The position numbers were made by a program, and so were the translations under genes. Source: Betaproteobacteria bacterium LSUCC0117 (GTDB taxonomy: Bacteria; Pseudomonadota; Gammaproteobacteria; Burkholderiales; Burkholderiaceae_C). Taken from it: a stretch of DNA of 64,000 nt. The notes under the pieces were generated by a model that was not told the DNA's origin, did not search any database, and saw only the letters and a list, made by a program, of their open reading frames with translations. How positions within the stretch are numbered: position 1 is the stretch's first letter; every line of letters starts with the position of its first letter. Below are positions 44,210-52,390 of this stretch, one piece after another. The stretch spans positions 586,001-650,000 of the forward strand of contig JAUJFZ010000001.1 in assembly GCA_030441535.1 (NCBI GenBank), written 5' to 3'.

Positions 44210-45031
44210 TCAGTGCCCGCGCGTCAATTGAGGTCCGAGCCTCATGTTCATGTCTTGCAAGGCGGCTTCCATCTCGGCAAACGCTTTGGTAACCGCCGTC
44301 ATGGGTCCCTTCACACCCAGCTCAACGTGACGACCATGCTCCGGGTGATCGACGCTGGGCAGGCTGAAGACTCGAATCTCGGGGTGACACGACTCCAGAT
44401 GCAGCATAAGCGGTGTCAGGGACGCCTCCATCGCCCCGTAAACCACGTAGGAGCGTTCTTGCCAAGAGCCCCGCGCAAAGTGCCCGCTGTAATGCGTATC
44501 CAGTACCCACGCCACCATCGGCCACGCCATAACGGGAAACCCCGGCACAAAGTAGAGGTGTCCCCCACTATCAGTTTCGACGCTGAAACCCGGGATGCGG
44601 TTGTAGCTGTTGGGGATGATGGCCGCACCCGTTGGGAACACGCCCATATTTAAACGGTGGATGTTGTCTGGATTCTGCGGGTCGTATGTTTCGCCGCGCT
44701 CAATGGCGGTCTCCGCCATGCGCTGCTCAATCAAAACTTTGGCCTCGGGGTGCAACACAAGCGAACGCCCCAGCGCTTTGGCGGCGCATTGCCGGGTGTA
44801 GTCATCGGGGGTTGCACCGATACCACCAAAAGAGAACACCACGTCACCACTGGCCGCCATGTGGGCGATGGTCTGTGTGATGCGGTCGGGGTCATCTCCC
44901 ACGTAATTGGCATAGGCCAGCGAGAGACCCCGCTCGCCGAGGGTACTGATGAGCTTAGTGAGGTGCTTGTCCTCACGCTTACCCGATAGGATCTCATCGC
45001 CAATGATGAGGGCAGCAAACTTAGGCGTCAT
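44210..45031 (-). CDS. CinA N-terminal (MoaB/MogA-fold) molybdopterin-binding-like protein
   Basis: Protein of 273 aa with the competence/damage-inducible CinA N-terminal domain: ALIIGDEILSGKR at the start and SFGGIGATPDDYTR in the MoaB-like fold. It lacks the C-terminal CinA deamidase domain (PncC). Its role is therefore not NMN deamidation; a pyrophosphatase or another nucleotide function has been reported for such domains in full CinA. The start at 45031 overlaps the end of the EI24 gene by about 10 nt, so the two are coupled. Confidence 0.85.
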   Translation of the reverse strand: MTPKFAALIIGDEILSGKREDKHLTKLISTLGERGLSLAYANYVGDDPDRITQTIAHMAASGDVVFSFGGIGATPDDYTRQCAAKALGRSLVLHPEAKVLIEQRMAETAIERGETYDPQNPDNIHRLNMGVFPTGAAIIPNSYNRIPGFSVETDSGGHLYFVPGFPVMAWPMVAWVLDTHYSGHFARGSWQERSYVVYGAMEASLTPLMLHLESCHPEIRVFSLPSVDHPEHGRHVELGVKGPMTAVTKAFAEMEAALQDMNMRLGPQLTRGH

Positions 45032-45914
45032 GGGGGGTGTTCTTAGGCAGTTGAGGCGGGGGATCACCGAGGTCTGTAACGTCTTCAACGTCAATCACGG
45101 TGGAGTCTATCGGGACGGGTTCGGTCTGGCGCATCGCGGATAAAACAGCCAGACAGTAATGAGAAAACCAAAGCGAGGAAAAGGCAAAAACCAGTGTGTA
45201 AATCCAAATCGCGAGTGGCACCAATAGCGGCGCCATGGCAATGAATACCGCACCAGACGCCCACAACAGACTGGGCGCGGCCCCCAAATAACCTGTGGCC
45301 ACACCCATGATGAGTAAGTTAAGGCGGTGGCGTTTGAAAATTTGCTCGCGTTCAAAACGCGACGCGTGATCAGCGACCGCGTCAAAAGCATAAACCCGGT
45401 AGGTCAGCCAACCCCAGATGAGCGGGGGTACGAACAGGATAAGGGGAGGAATGAACCACAAAGGGATGGAGACGACCAGCAAACCAATCGCAGCAGCAGT
45501 TGACGCCGCAGACCACAAAACGCTGGCGAGCAGACTGGCGCCACGGCGTTTTTCGAGATTGGCGAAGCGCCGCGTCGCAACCAAATTCAGCATCAATGGC
45601 GTCATAAAGACAGCGACCAGCAACAGAGTCACGATGACGACCAAGGGCGTGAAGGCAAACAGCAAGATGAGGGGCGCCAAAACGGTGCGTAACCCCGACC
45701 ATCCCACACTATCCAGCCAGCCGAGCGCGCTCTGCGTCAGTTCGGTGTCTTGCAACCATAGGGTGATTTGTGCGACACCACTTTCCCAGTAGAAATAACC
45801 AATGCCAACAATCGTGGCCATCATGAGCGCCAACGGCACAAATGACCCCATGATCACGCGCGGCATAAAGCAGTAGGAAACGGCTCGCCAAAAAGAACTG
45901 AAAAGCAAAGACAT
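45021..45914 (-). CDS. EI24-domain membrane protein
   Basis: Inner-membrane protein of 297 aa with about six helices and the EI24 domain (COG3030-like CysZ relatives). The start MSLLFSSFWRAVSY at 45914 matches family N-termini; the longer in-frame start at 45953 runs into a terminator. Function is unknown; relatives include the sulfate channel CysZ, but this larger form is not clearly one. The C-terminal tail (about 40 residues) is soluble and acidic. It overlaps the CinA-like gene downstream. Confidence 0.82.
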   Translation of the reverse strand: MSLLFSSFWRAVSYCFMPRVIMGSFVPLALMMATIVGIGYFYWESGVAQITLWLQDTELTQSALGWLDSVGWSGLRTVLAPLILLFAFTPLVVIVTLLLVAVFMTPLMLNLVATRRFANLEKRRGASLLASVLWSAASTAAAIGLLVVSIPLWFIPPLILFVPPLIWGWLTYRVYAFDAVADHASRFEREQIFKRHRLNLLIMGVATGYLGAAPSLLWASGAVFIAMAPLLVPLAIWIYTLVFAFSSLWFSHYCLAVLSAMRQTEPVPIDSTVIDVEDVTDLGDPPPQLPKNTPHDA

Positions 45915-45931
45915 ACCGACAGAATACAACG

Positions 45932-45962
45932 AAAAAAGCCAAACCTGCGTCACAGGTTTGGC
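45932..45962 (-). terminator. Rho-independent terminator of the DEAD-box helicase gene
   Basis: A perfect 10-bp stem GCCAAACCTG (45938-45947) and CAGGTTTGGC (45953-45962) with a 5-nt loop. On the minus strand it is followed by six T residues (45937-45932). It lies 29 nt after the helicase stop and just before the EI24 start. It would end the helicase transcript cleanly, so EI24 and cinA need their own promoter. Confidence 0.93.
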
Positions 45963-45991
45963 TTCTTCATGCGGGTGTTTAAACGCGCGGT

Positions 45992-47887
45992 TTAACGGCG
46001 TGCGGTGCTCCGGGCAGGCGCAGCGCGTCGGTCGTCACGACCTCGCGCAGGCGCGCCATAGGCACGGCCTTCCGGACGTGGCGCCCGATTTTCAAAACGA
46101 CCGCCACGATCGCTTCGGTCTGCAAAGCGCGGATCGACGCGGGCATCTTGACGAGGTGCAGCGCGCTCTTCGAATCGACGGTCGTCGCGGAACTCTGGGC
46201 GACCTTGTGACCGAGCGTCAAAACGGCCTTCGGAGCGCGGCTCAAAACGACTCTCTTGCGGGCGACCGCCACCAAATTGCCCGCGACCTTGAAAGCCGTC
46301 AGTACGGGGGGCATAGCCACCACTACCTTCGCGGCGACCGCCGCTGAAACCGCCACCACCGCGGTTGGCACCAAAACCTGGCACACCACCGAAGCCGGCG
46401 CCGCCACTTCGGCGAGTACCGCCATTGCCACGGCGGTCATTGCCGCCACCGTTGTGGCTGGGGCGACGTGAAGGCTCCATACCCTCAACGGTCTTTTCAT
46501 CGAAACGCTTGCGGGTAAATGACTCAATCGCGTAGATCCGACGCTGGTCACGGAACTCAGCCAACGTGACGGCCAAACCTTGACGTCCTGCACGACCTGT
46601 ACGGCCAATGCGGTGCGTGTAATCTTCCGCTTTCATTGGCAAACCAAAGTTAAACACGTGGGTGATTGTGGGTACGTCGATACCACGGGCTGCCACATCG
46701 GTTGCGACCAAAATTTGAACTGAACCTTCACGCAACGCCGCTAAGCGGCGGTTGCGAACACCTTGACCCAGCGCGCCGTGTAAGGCAACCGCAGAGAAGC
46801 CGTCTTGTTGCAGGTCTTCGGCGAGCGAATCACATTCGATTTGTGTGCTGGAGAAGACGATGGCTTGCTTGATTTCGGTATCGCGCAAGAAATGGTCCAA
46901 CAGCTGGCGCTTATGGAACGCGTTATCCGCCCAGTAAAGGCGCTGCTCGATGTTGTCGTGGGTGCTCTCGGGGGTTGCCAGCTCGATACGCTCAGTCTTG
47001 CGCATCACGCGCATCGCGAGTTGCTGCACACGCGGCGCAAAGGTCGCGCTGAACATCATGGTCTGTGCGCGGTCTTTGGTAAGTGCGTGGACTTCGGCCA
47101 AATCTTCGGCAAAGCCCAGGTCGAGCATGCGATCGGCTTCGTCGACCACCAGGTACTGGACCTTGTCCAGGCGGATCTGACCAGACTTTTGCAGGTCGAG
47201 CAGGCGGCCGGGGGTCGCAACGACCACGTTGGCATTGCGCAGGCCGGCCAGTTGATGAACGTAAGAGGTACCACCAACGACGCTGGCAACACGCAGACCA
47301 CGGCAGTGCGCCACCAAGTCGATCGCGTCGGCTGCGACTTGCTGAGCCAATTCGCGGGTTGGGCACAGAATCAGGGCGCCGGGGGTTGCTGGCTCAAAAC
47401 TGCGCGGTTCGCGTTTATCAGCCTTCGGCTTGCTATCGGCCAGCAGCTTTTCAGCGCTGTCAACGGCAGCAGCGTCTTGGCCTTGTGCGGCCAAAGCAGC
47501 CTCACGCGCGGCACGCGCTTCGGCGGCTTGCTTTTCTTGAGCCAGGCGCTCGGCTTGTTGTTGCTCGAGGATGATGTGCAGCACGGGCAGCAAGAAGGCA
47601 GCGGTTTTACCGCTACCGGTTTGGCTGGACACCAACAAATCGACGACCTCACCCTCGCTGCGATTCAAAGAGCGGGGAATGGCTGCTATCTGAACTTTGG
47701 TGGGCTCGGTGAAACCCAGATCAGCAACCGCCTGAACCAACTCGGTCGCCAGGCCCATATCGGTAAATGCCTGTGCCAATGTGATATCAAGCGTGGGCCG
47801 CTTAGGCGCGCGGGGCGCCGCGTCACGGGGACCGCGGGAAAAGCGCGGCTTACCCGCTCGTGGCGGACGATTTGAAAACTCTTTCAT
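45992..47887 (-). CDS. DEAD-box RNA helicase (RhlE-like)
   Basis: ATP-dependent RNA helicase of 631 aa. Motifs in order: Q motif with GFTEPTKVQ, Walker A SQTGSGKT, Ia PTRELAQQ, DEAD box VVDEADRMLDLGF, SAT (MMFSATF), and VI HRIGRTGRAG. An Ala/Gln/Glu/Lys-rich insertion of about 60 residues lies between motif I and Ia, and the last ~140 residues are a Gly/Arg-rich RGG-type tail that should bind RNA. Roles in ribosome assembly or cold adaptation are typical. ATG 47887 has AGGAAG upstream; the leader is about 315 nt long. Confidence 0.92.
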   Translation of the reverse strand: MKEFSNRPPRAGKPRFSRGPRDAAPRAPKRPTLDITLAQAFTDMGLATELVQAVADLGFTEPTKVQIAAIPRSLNRSEGEVVDLLVSSQTGSGKTAAFLLPVLHIILEQQQAERLAQEKQAAEARAAREAALAAQGQDAAAVDSAEKLLADSKPKADKREPRSFEPATPGALILCPTRELAQQVAADAIDLVAHCRGLRVASVVGGTSYVHQLAGLRNANVVVATPGRLLDLQKSGQIRLDKVQYLVVDEADRMLDLGFAEDLAEVHALTKDRAQTMMFSATFAPRVQQLAMRVMRKTERIELATPESTHDNIEQRLYWADNAFHKRQLLDHFLRDTEIKQAIVFSSTQIECDSLAEDLQQDGFSAVALHGALGQGVRNRRLAALREGSVQILVATDVAARGIDVPTITHVFNFGLPMKAEDYTHRIGRTGRAGRQGLAVTLAEFRDQRRIYAIESFTRKRFDEKTVEGMEPSRRPSHNGGGNDRRGNGGTRRSGGAGFGGVPGFGANRGGGGFSGGRREGSGGYAPRTDGFQGRGQFGGGRPQESRFEPRSEGRFDARSQGRPEFRDDRRFEERAAPRQDARVDPRFADRSDRGGRFENRAPRPEGRAYGAPARGRDDRRAAPARSTARR

Positions 47888-47921
47888 GACTAACTTCCTG
47901 CGTTTGAAATAACGCGTGACG

Positions 47922-47934
47922 AACACAATCGACG
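47922..47934. repeat. 13-bp direct repeat, copy 1
   Basis: AACACAATCGACG, repeated exactly 100 bp away at 48022-48034. Both copies fall inside the helicase leader. Read on the RNA strand, the repeat is CGTCGATTGTGTT. Confidence 0.7.
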
Positions 47935-48021
47935 CACAAGAACGCAGGAACAACCTGTACCTTGGGTGCTACCGAAGAGGGCTCTAGGTGAAAAACACCA
48001 ACCACCCAATCCAATCCGGTC

Positions 48022-48034
48022 AACACAATCGACG
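48022..48034. repeat. 13-bp direct repeat, copy 2
   Basis: Second copy of the AACACAATCGACG repeat, spaced exactly 100 bp from the first. It is followed on the plus strand by a TGGTGTCGACG stretch that could pair with part of it. Confidence 0.7.
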
Positions 48035-48209
48035 TGGTGTCGACGGTACAGAGCAAGTGGCCGAAACATGGTTTGAAGTCGCGCTGTTAAGAGTTGGTCT
48101 TGGTTTAAGTCCTACTCAACGCGTCTTCGTTCGGCCGATGGTGTGAGGCTGATGAAGCAAATTTCCCGATTACGCGATCCCTGTGGACTGTCGAATTCGG
48201 GAAAACCCT

Positions 48210-48239
48210 ATTATGCCATCTCCCAGCCTCCAAGCGCAA
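48210..48239 (-). promoter_or_regulatory. Candidate promoter of the helicase gene
   Basis: On the minus strand TTGCGC (48239-48234) and CATAAT (48215-48210) are spaced by 18 nt. They match three and five of six consensus bases respectively. This would start RNA near 48203. It was chosen by eye as the best pair in the gap. Confidence 0.4.
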
Positions 48240-48289
48240 GCGATTTTTCGCGCTGCGGTCGACCGTTGCGTGCTTGCACGCTGAGAGAG

Positions 48290-48898
48290 TCAGTCGGTGG
48301 CGGGCATGCGCAAAAAATGGGTACGGTAATGCACCAACTCATCAATGGACTCGTGCACGTCGGCCAGTGCGGTGTGCGCTTGCTGCTTCTTAAACAGCTT
48401 GAAGATTTCGGGGTGCCAGCGTTTTGCGAGCTCTTTGAGGGTACTCACATCCAAACAGCGGTAGTGGAAGTAGGCCTCGAACTTGGGCATGTACTTCACC
48501 AAAAAGCGACGGTCCTGGCTGATGGTGTTGCCGCACATAGGGGAACCGGCTTTGGGCACGTAGCGTTTGATGAACGCCAGCAACGCGGCCTCAACCTGTG
48601 CCTCGTCCATGGTGCTGGCTTTGACTTTGTCAATGAGCCCGCTACGGCCGTGTGTACCCTTGTTCCAGGCGTCCATGCCATCCAGAACGGCATCCGATTG
48701 ATGGATCACGTAAACCGGGCTTTCCACCCGAACCGACAGGTCTGGACTGGTGATGACCACAGCGATTTCAAGTAAACGCTCTTTCTCCGGGTCAAGACCA
48801 CTCATCTCGCAGTCTAGCCAGACGAGATTCTCATCTGACTTGCCCAACTTGACGGGAACGGTAGCAGGGGTCGGTGTGTTGTGTTCAATTTCGCTCAT
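48290..48898 (-). CDS. orn: Oligoribonuclease
   Basis: DEDDh 3'-5' exonuclease of 202 aa that degrades RNA dinucleotides, including pGpG from c-di-GMP breakdown. The first motif is LVWLDCEMSGLDPEKERLLE, the second GNTISQDRRFL, and the last HTALADVHESIDEL with the catalytic histidine and aspartate. ATG 48898 (MSEIEHN) gives a normal length with a short extra N-terminus; the extension to 49021 runs into the divergent gene's promoter and is rejected. It is divergent from the Ste24-type gene. Confidence 0.96.
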   Translation of the reverse strand: MSEIEHNTPTPATVPVKLGKSDENLVWLDCEMSGLDPEKERLLEIAVVITSPDLSVRVESPVYVIHQSDAVLDGMDAWNKGTHGRSGLIDKVKASTMDEAQVEAALLAFIKRYVPKAGSPMCGNTISQDRRFLVKYMPKFEAYFHYRCLDVSTLKELAKRWHPEIFKLFKKQQAHTALADVHESIDELVHYRTHFLRMPATD

Positions 48899-48990
48899 CG
48901 CCCTATTGTCTCCGATTCGCACATGGGTAACGGGGTTGACGAAAACTGCCACAATAGGTCTTCTTCGCTGCACTTTGGAACGAATGACGA

Positions 48991-50265
48991 ATGCCCGCCC
49001 TGTTTGATATTGCTTCCACACTCACCGTTATTTTTGCTATTTTGTTGGTTGGTAACGTCGCCACCCAGCTATGGCTCAACAGCCGACAAGCCCGCCACGT
49101 CTGGACACATCGAGACCAGGTACCCGCCGCATTTGCGCAAAGCGTTTCCTTGACGGACCACCAGAAAGCAGCGGCATACACCATGGCCAAACTGCGGCTG
49201 GCGAATTGGAGTCTGCTCTTGAACGCAGTCATTCTTTTGGCGTGGACCCTCATGGGCGGCCTGGACGCTTTAAATACCGCGTTACTGGCTGTGTTGGGCG
49301 CTGGTATGAGCCAGCAACTTGCGTTACTGGGCTGTGTGACCCTGATCGGTGCCGTCATTGATTTGCCGCTGTCATGGTGGCGCACCTTCAAATTAGAGGC
49401 CGAATTCGGTTTTAACAAATCAACATTCAAGCTGTGGGTCAGCGACCTATTAAAAGGTGCTGTGCTCGGAGCCGCCTTGGGCTTACCCCTCGCATGGGTT
49501 GCGCTTTGGCTTATGGCAACCGCCGGCCCGCTCTGGTGGCTTTACGTGTGGGGCGTTTGGGCGGGCTTTAACGCACTCATGCTGGTGGTCTATCCCAAGT
49601 GGATCGCGCCACGCTTCAATAAATTCAGCCCACTCACGCGCGAAGACGTGCGCGAGACGGCCGATGCACTCATTGCGCAATGCGGCTTCAAGTCGGAGGG
49701 CTTATTTGTGATGGATGGCAGTCGACGCAGCGCGCACGCCAATGCCTATTTCACAGGCTTTGGTAAGAGTAAACGTGTGGTGTTTTATGACACGCTGCTG
49801 GATCGCCTGACAGTCCCCGAAGTCAAAGCCGTACTTGCGCACGAACTTGGGCACTTCGCGCATCGACACATCCGTAAGCGTTTGATCGGGCTCTTCGCTA
49901 TCAGTGCTGGGGCACTGGCGATTTTGTCGTGGCTAGCCAATCAACTTTGGTTTTACGTGGGTTTGGGTGTGACCCCCAACCTCACTGGGCCCAACGACGC
50001 CGTGGCGCTGATTTTGTTCATGTTCACCTTGCCACTGATCACGTTTTTCATCAGCCCCCTGCTGGCAGGATTTTCCAGAAAAGACGAGTTCGAGGCTGAT
50101 GCCTACGCGTGCCAACACGCCGAAGGCACTGCCCTGCAAAGCGCCCTGACAAAACTCTACAAAGACAACGCGAGTACGCTCACACCCGATCCCATCTACA
50201 CCCGCTTCTATGCGTCACATCCCGCGGCGATTGAGCGCATTCAACGGATTGCAAGCGCTGTATGA
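48991..50265 (+). CDS. M48-family (Ste24/CAAX protease-like) membrane metalloprotease
   Basis: Integral membrane zinc protease of 424 aa with about seven helices. The zinc site HELGH (H284, E285, H288) and the later FEADAYACQHAEG with the third ligand are intact. The long multi-helix N-terminus and length match eukaryotic-type CAAX protease Ste24. Bacteria lack prenylated CAAX proteins, so its substrates are likely membrane or periplasmic proteins. It is the second M48 protein in the window, unrelated in topology to the lipoprotein at 39 kb. It overlaps the pterin dehydratase gene as ATGA. Confidence 0.9.
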   Translation: MPALFDIASTLTVIFAILLVGNVATQLWLNSRQARHVWTHRDQVPAAFAQSVSLTDHQKAAAYTMAKLRLANWSLLLNAVILLAWTLMGGLDALNTALLAVLGAGMSQQLALLGCVTLIGAVIDLPLSWWRTFKLEAEFGFNKSTFKLWVSDLLKGAVLGAALGLPLAWVALWLMATAGPLWWLYVWGVWAGFNALMLVVYPKWIAPRFNKFSPLTREDVRETADALIAQCGFKSEGLFVMDGSRRSAHANAYFTGFGKSKRVVFYDTLLDRLTVPEVKAVLAHELGHFAHRHIRKRLIGLFAISAGALAILSWLANQLWFYVGLGVTPNLTGPNDAVALILFMFTLPLITFFISPLLAGFSRKDEFEADAYACQHAEGTALQSALTKLYKDNASTLTPDPIYTRFYASHPAAIERIQRIASAV

Positions 50266-50594
50266 CCGAGTCAAAACAACAACGACCAACCTTACTCTCA
50301 CCGACCGGCGTGGTCGGAGAGCTCACCAAGCTCAACGGTGAATCAGCGAGCGGCTGGCGTATCGAAGACGGGGCCCTCACGCGCACCTTTGAATTTAAAA
50401 ACTTTTACGAAACCATGGCATTCGTCAATGCTGTCGCCTACATTGCCAACCGACACGACCACCACCCGACCTTGGGCGTTGGTTACAACCGTTGCAGCGT
50501 GGCATGGGTGACACACGAGCCACCCGGTCTCACGCGCCTTGACTTCTTGGCGGCCGCTGAAGTCTCGGCATTGCGTCCAGACGTGACCCAATAA
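50262..50594 (+). CDS. phhB: Pterin-4a-carbinolamine dehydratase
   Basis: Small enzyme (110 aa) that dehydrates 4a-hydroxytetrahydrobiopterin, recycling the cofactor of aromatic amino-acid hydroxylases. The active-site histidines appear in NRHDHHP (H65, H67, H68) and at H85 with the following aspartate. Its start overlaps the upstream protease stop as ATGA, so translation is coupled. No phenylalanine hydroxylase gene is in the window; a role in folate or molybdopterin metabolism is an alternative. Confidence 0.9.
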   Translation: MTESKQQRPTLLSPTGVVGELTKLNGESASGWRIEDGALTRTFEFKNFYETMAFVNAVAYIANRHDHHPTLGVGYNRCSVAWVTHEPPGLTRLDFLAAAEVSALRPDVTQ

Positions 50595-50602
50595 GCGTTG
50601 CC

Positions 50603-51598
50603 ATGGCGCAGGTACGCGTTCTCCCCTCCCGCGCAACAAAGCCTCGGAACACGGCTAAAAAGTCCGCGGGTATGGCGTCAACCGATTCCGACGCCATTGG
50701 GTTGGTGATTGAAACCTTTGGCCGACACGTAACCGTTGCGACCGCAGATGGGCGCCAATTAATTTGCCATCCAAGGGGTAAAAAAAATCTTGCGGTGGTT
50801 GGCGATCGTGTGGCGTGGTCAACCACGGCAGATCAGGGCACGATCGAAAAAATCTTGCCGCGTGAAAACTTGTTTTTCAGGCAAGACGAAATGCGAACCA
50901 AATCGTTCGCGGCCAACCTGGATCACATTCTGATCTTTCTAGGTGCCGAGCCTGAGTTCTCGGAGATGCAACTGAGCCGGGCTCTGATCGCAGCGAGTGC
51001 GGCGGGTATCACTGTCACGATCGCGTTGAATAAGCTCGACCTCAGTGACCTGCACGCCCGCTCGTGGATGCGCTTAGAGCCTTACCGGTCTATGGGACTG
51101 GATGTGGTGGCGTTATCGCTACTGTCCGACCCACCGATTGGCCTAACCGCGCTTCATGAACGCCTGAACCAGCGCACTACTCTGGTGTTGGGGCCATCGG
51201 GCGCCGGCAAAAGCACACTGATCAACCAACTGATTCCAGCCGTTGATCTGCGTACGCAAGAGATATCGCGTGCGCTGAACAGTGGCAAACACACGACGAC
51301 CAACACAACCCTGTATTGGCTCAATCCAGGCGATCCTGACGCAGGTGCAGTCATTGACTCGCCTGGCTTTCAAGAGTTTGGATTGCACCACATTGATGTT
51401 GAGCGCTTAGCGACCTACATGCCCGACTTGGCGGCGCATCTCGGCCACTGCAAGTTCAACAACTGCAGCCACTTGCACGAGCCTCATTGCCCCGTTCGCG
51501 ATGCGGCATCTGCAGACCCACCACTGATTTCACCGATTCGGTACAGCATATACGCCGATTTACACGACGAACTCACCCAAGCCAATCGGGCGTGGTGA
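50603..51598 (+). CDS. rsgA: Small ribosomal subunit biogenesis GTPase RsgA
   Basis: Circularly permuted GTPase of 331 aa that checks 30S subunit maturation. Motif order is G4 (NKLDLSD), G1 (GPSGAGKST), G3 (DSPGFQEF), the hallmark permutation. An N-terminal OB domain precedes it and a C-terminal zinc knuckle follows (C, C, H, C in CKFNNCSHLHEPHC). ATG 50603 gives a basic N-terminal extension of about 20 residues, as in other Burkholderiales; an internal M at 50672 is the alternative. It begins 8 nt after the dehydratase gene. Confidence 0.95.
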   Translation: MAQVRVLPSRATKPRNTAKKSAGMASTDSDAIGLVIETFGRHVTVATADGRQLICHPRGKKNLAVVGDRVAWSTTADQGTIEKILPRENLFFRQDEMRTKSFAANLDHILIFLGAEPEFSEMQLSRALIAASAAGITVTIALNKLDLSDLHARSWMRLEPYRSMGLDVVALSLLSDPPIGLTALHERLNQRTTLVLGPSGAGKSTLINQLIPAVDLRTQEISRALNSGKHTTTNTTLYWLNPGDPDAGAVIDSPGFQEFGLHHIDVERLATYMPDLAAHLGHCKFNNCSHLHEPHCPVRDAASADPPLISPIRYSIYADLHDELTQANRAW

Positions 51599-51613
51599 GT
51601 GCTCACCGAGGTG

Positions 51614-52390
51614 TTAAAGGATCAGCGTCGCTAACAAGACGACGCCCAGCAGTAAACGCAAGAACCGCGTCATGAGGCGTTCGACCATACCCGGCGTTAC
51701 GACAGCGCTATCGCCAAAAGATCCCATCACGCCGTCCAAAACCAGTGCCTCGTTGTCTTCAGGCGATGCGTCTTCACCGGCCGGCTGGCGCCAGGCTCCC
51801 ATCGCGCCGTCAAAGGCGCCAACCATGCCACACCCCAAAATCATGGCGCGGGCTGGTATCCAAGTGATGTAGTGCCACGCTTTCAAAGCAAAGGCGCTGG
51901 ACGGTTTATCGGGGTCCGAAGACGGGGTCGCCAAGCGGAACAGTACCGCCCCAGCAGGGCCGAAGCCAACAATGGCCAACATCAAGAAGGCAAGCCATAC
52001 ACCGGCCACGCGCCGCCAAGCGTATTGAATCGCTGCTTTGGCATTGAACTCACCATCACCCGCTTCCACCGACGCAATCACCCGGCCAAACAGGCCGACT
52101 GGGGACATCTGATCTTTGAAATCGCCGTAGCCGGCACACACGTATAAAACGGCTGTGAGCCAAACCCATGCAAAGGGCTCGGCAATCCACAGAATCAACC
52201 AATAGGTCAATGCAGCCGCCAGCGCAGGCGTGCCGACACGCAGCGCCCAGACTAACCAATCAGGGGCATCCGCGGTCCAGACCGCAACCACGCCATGCCA
52301 CTTTTCAATCAGGGGCTGCGCACGCTGTGCGTAGGGGAACGGAAAACTGTAGTCCAGAACGATGGCGATTAAGAGGGCAAAGAAAATCAT
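51614..52390 (-). CDS. CobD/CbiB-family membrane protein
   Basis: Membrane protein of 258 aa related to CobD/CbiB (adenosylcobinamide-phosphate synthase) and AmpE. It shows four to five helices, the start MIFFALLIAIVLDYSFPFPYA, and a conserved middle with SVEAGDGEFNAKAAIQYAWRR. It is shorter than true CbiB (about 320 aa) and no cobalamin genes are nearby, so the cobalamin role is doubtful. In Burkholderiales this protein is commonly linked to the NUDIX gene, as here, where the two overlap as ATGA at 52387-52390. Confidence 0.8.
   Translation of the reverse strand: MIFFALLIAIVLDYSFPFPYAQRAQPLIEKWHGVVAVWTADAPDWLVWALRVGTPALAAALTYWLILWIAEPFAWVWLTAVLYVCAGYGDFKDQMSPVGLFGRVIASVEAGDGEFNAKAAIQYAWRRVAGVWLAFLMLAIVGFGPAGAVLFRLATPSSDPDKPSSAFALKAWHYITWIPARAMILGCGMVGAFDGAMGAWRQPAGEDASPEDNEALVLDGVMGSFGDSAVVTPGMVERLMTRFLRLLLGVVLLATLIL

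Larger units (their letters stand above)
47888..48289 (-). other. Long 5' leader of the helicase gene, no coding content
   Basis: This 402-nt gap between orn and the helicase gene has no convincing reading frame. From the promoter-like element near 48.2 kb, about 315 nt would be transcribed as helicase leader. It contains a 13-bp direct repeat at 47922-47934 and 48022-48034 and an 8-bp inverted repeat (TTTCCCGA 48162-48169, TCGGGAAA 48197-48204). Long structured leaders are common on cold-shock helicase mRNAs; that role is inferred here. Confidence 0.6.

Noticed and set aside
46020..46470. Repetitive GC-rich sequence resembling a repeat array at the end of the helicase gene
   Set aside because: It encodes the Gly/Arg-rich RGG tail; the repeats are irregular codons in frame, without spacers, so it is not a CRISPR or satellite.
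46805..47875. A 356-aa open reading frame on the plus strand opposite the DEAD-box helicase gene
   Set aside because: It is the shadow of a GC-rich gene with helicase motifs on the other strand; it has no recognisable domain and no ribosome site.
51614..52390. Cobalamin biosynthesis enzyme CbiB proper
   Set aside because: The protein is about 60 residues shorter than true CbiB and there are no cobalamin genes nearby; kept as a CobD/CbiB-family protein of unknown role.
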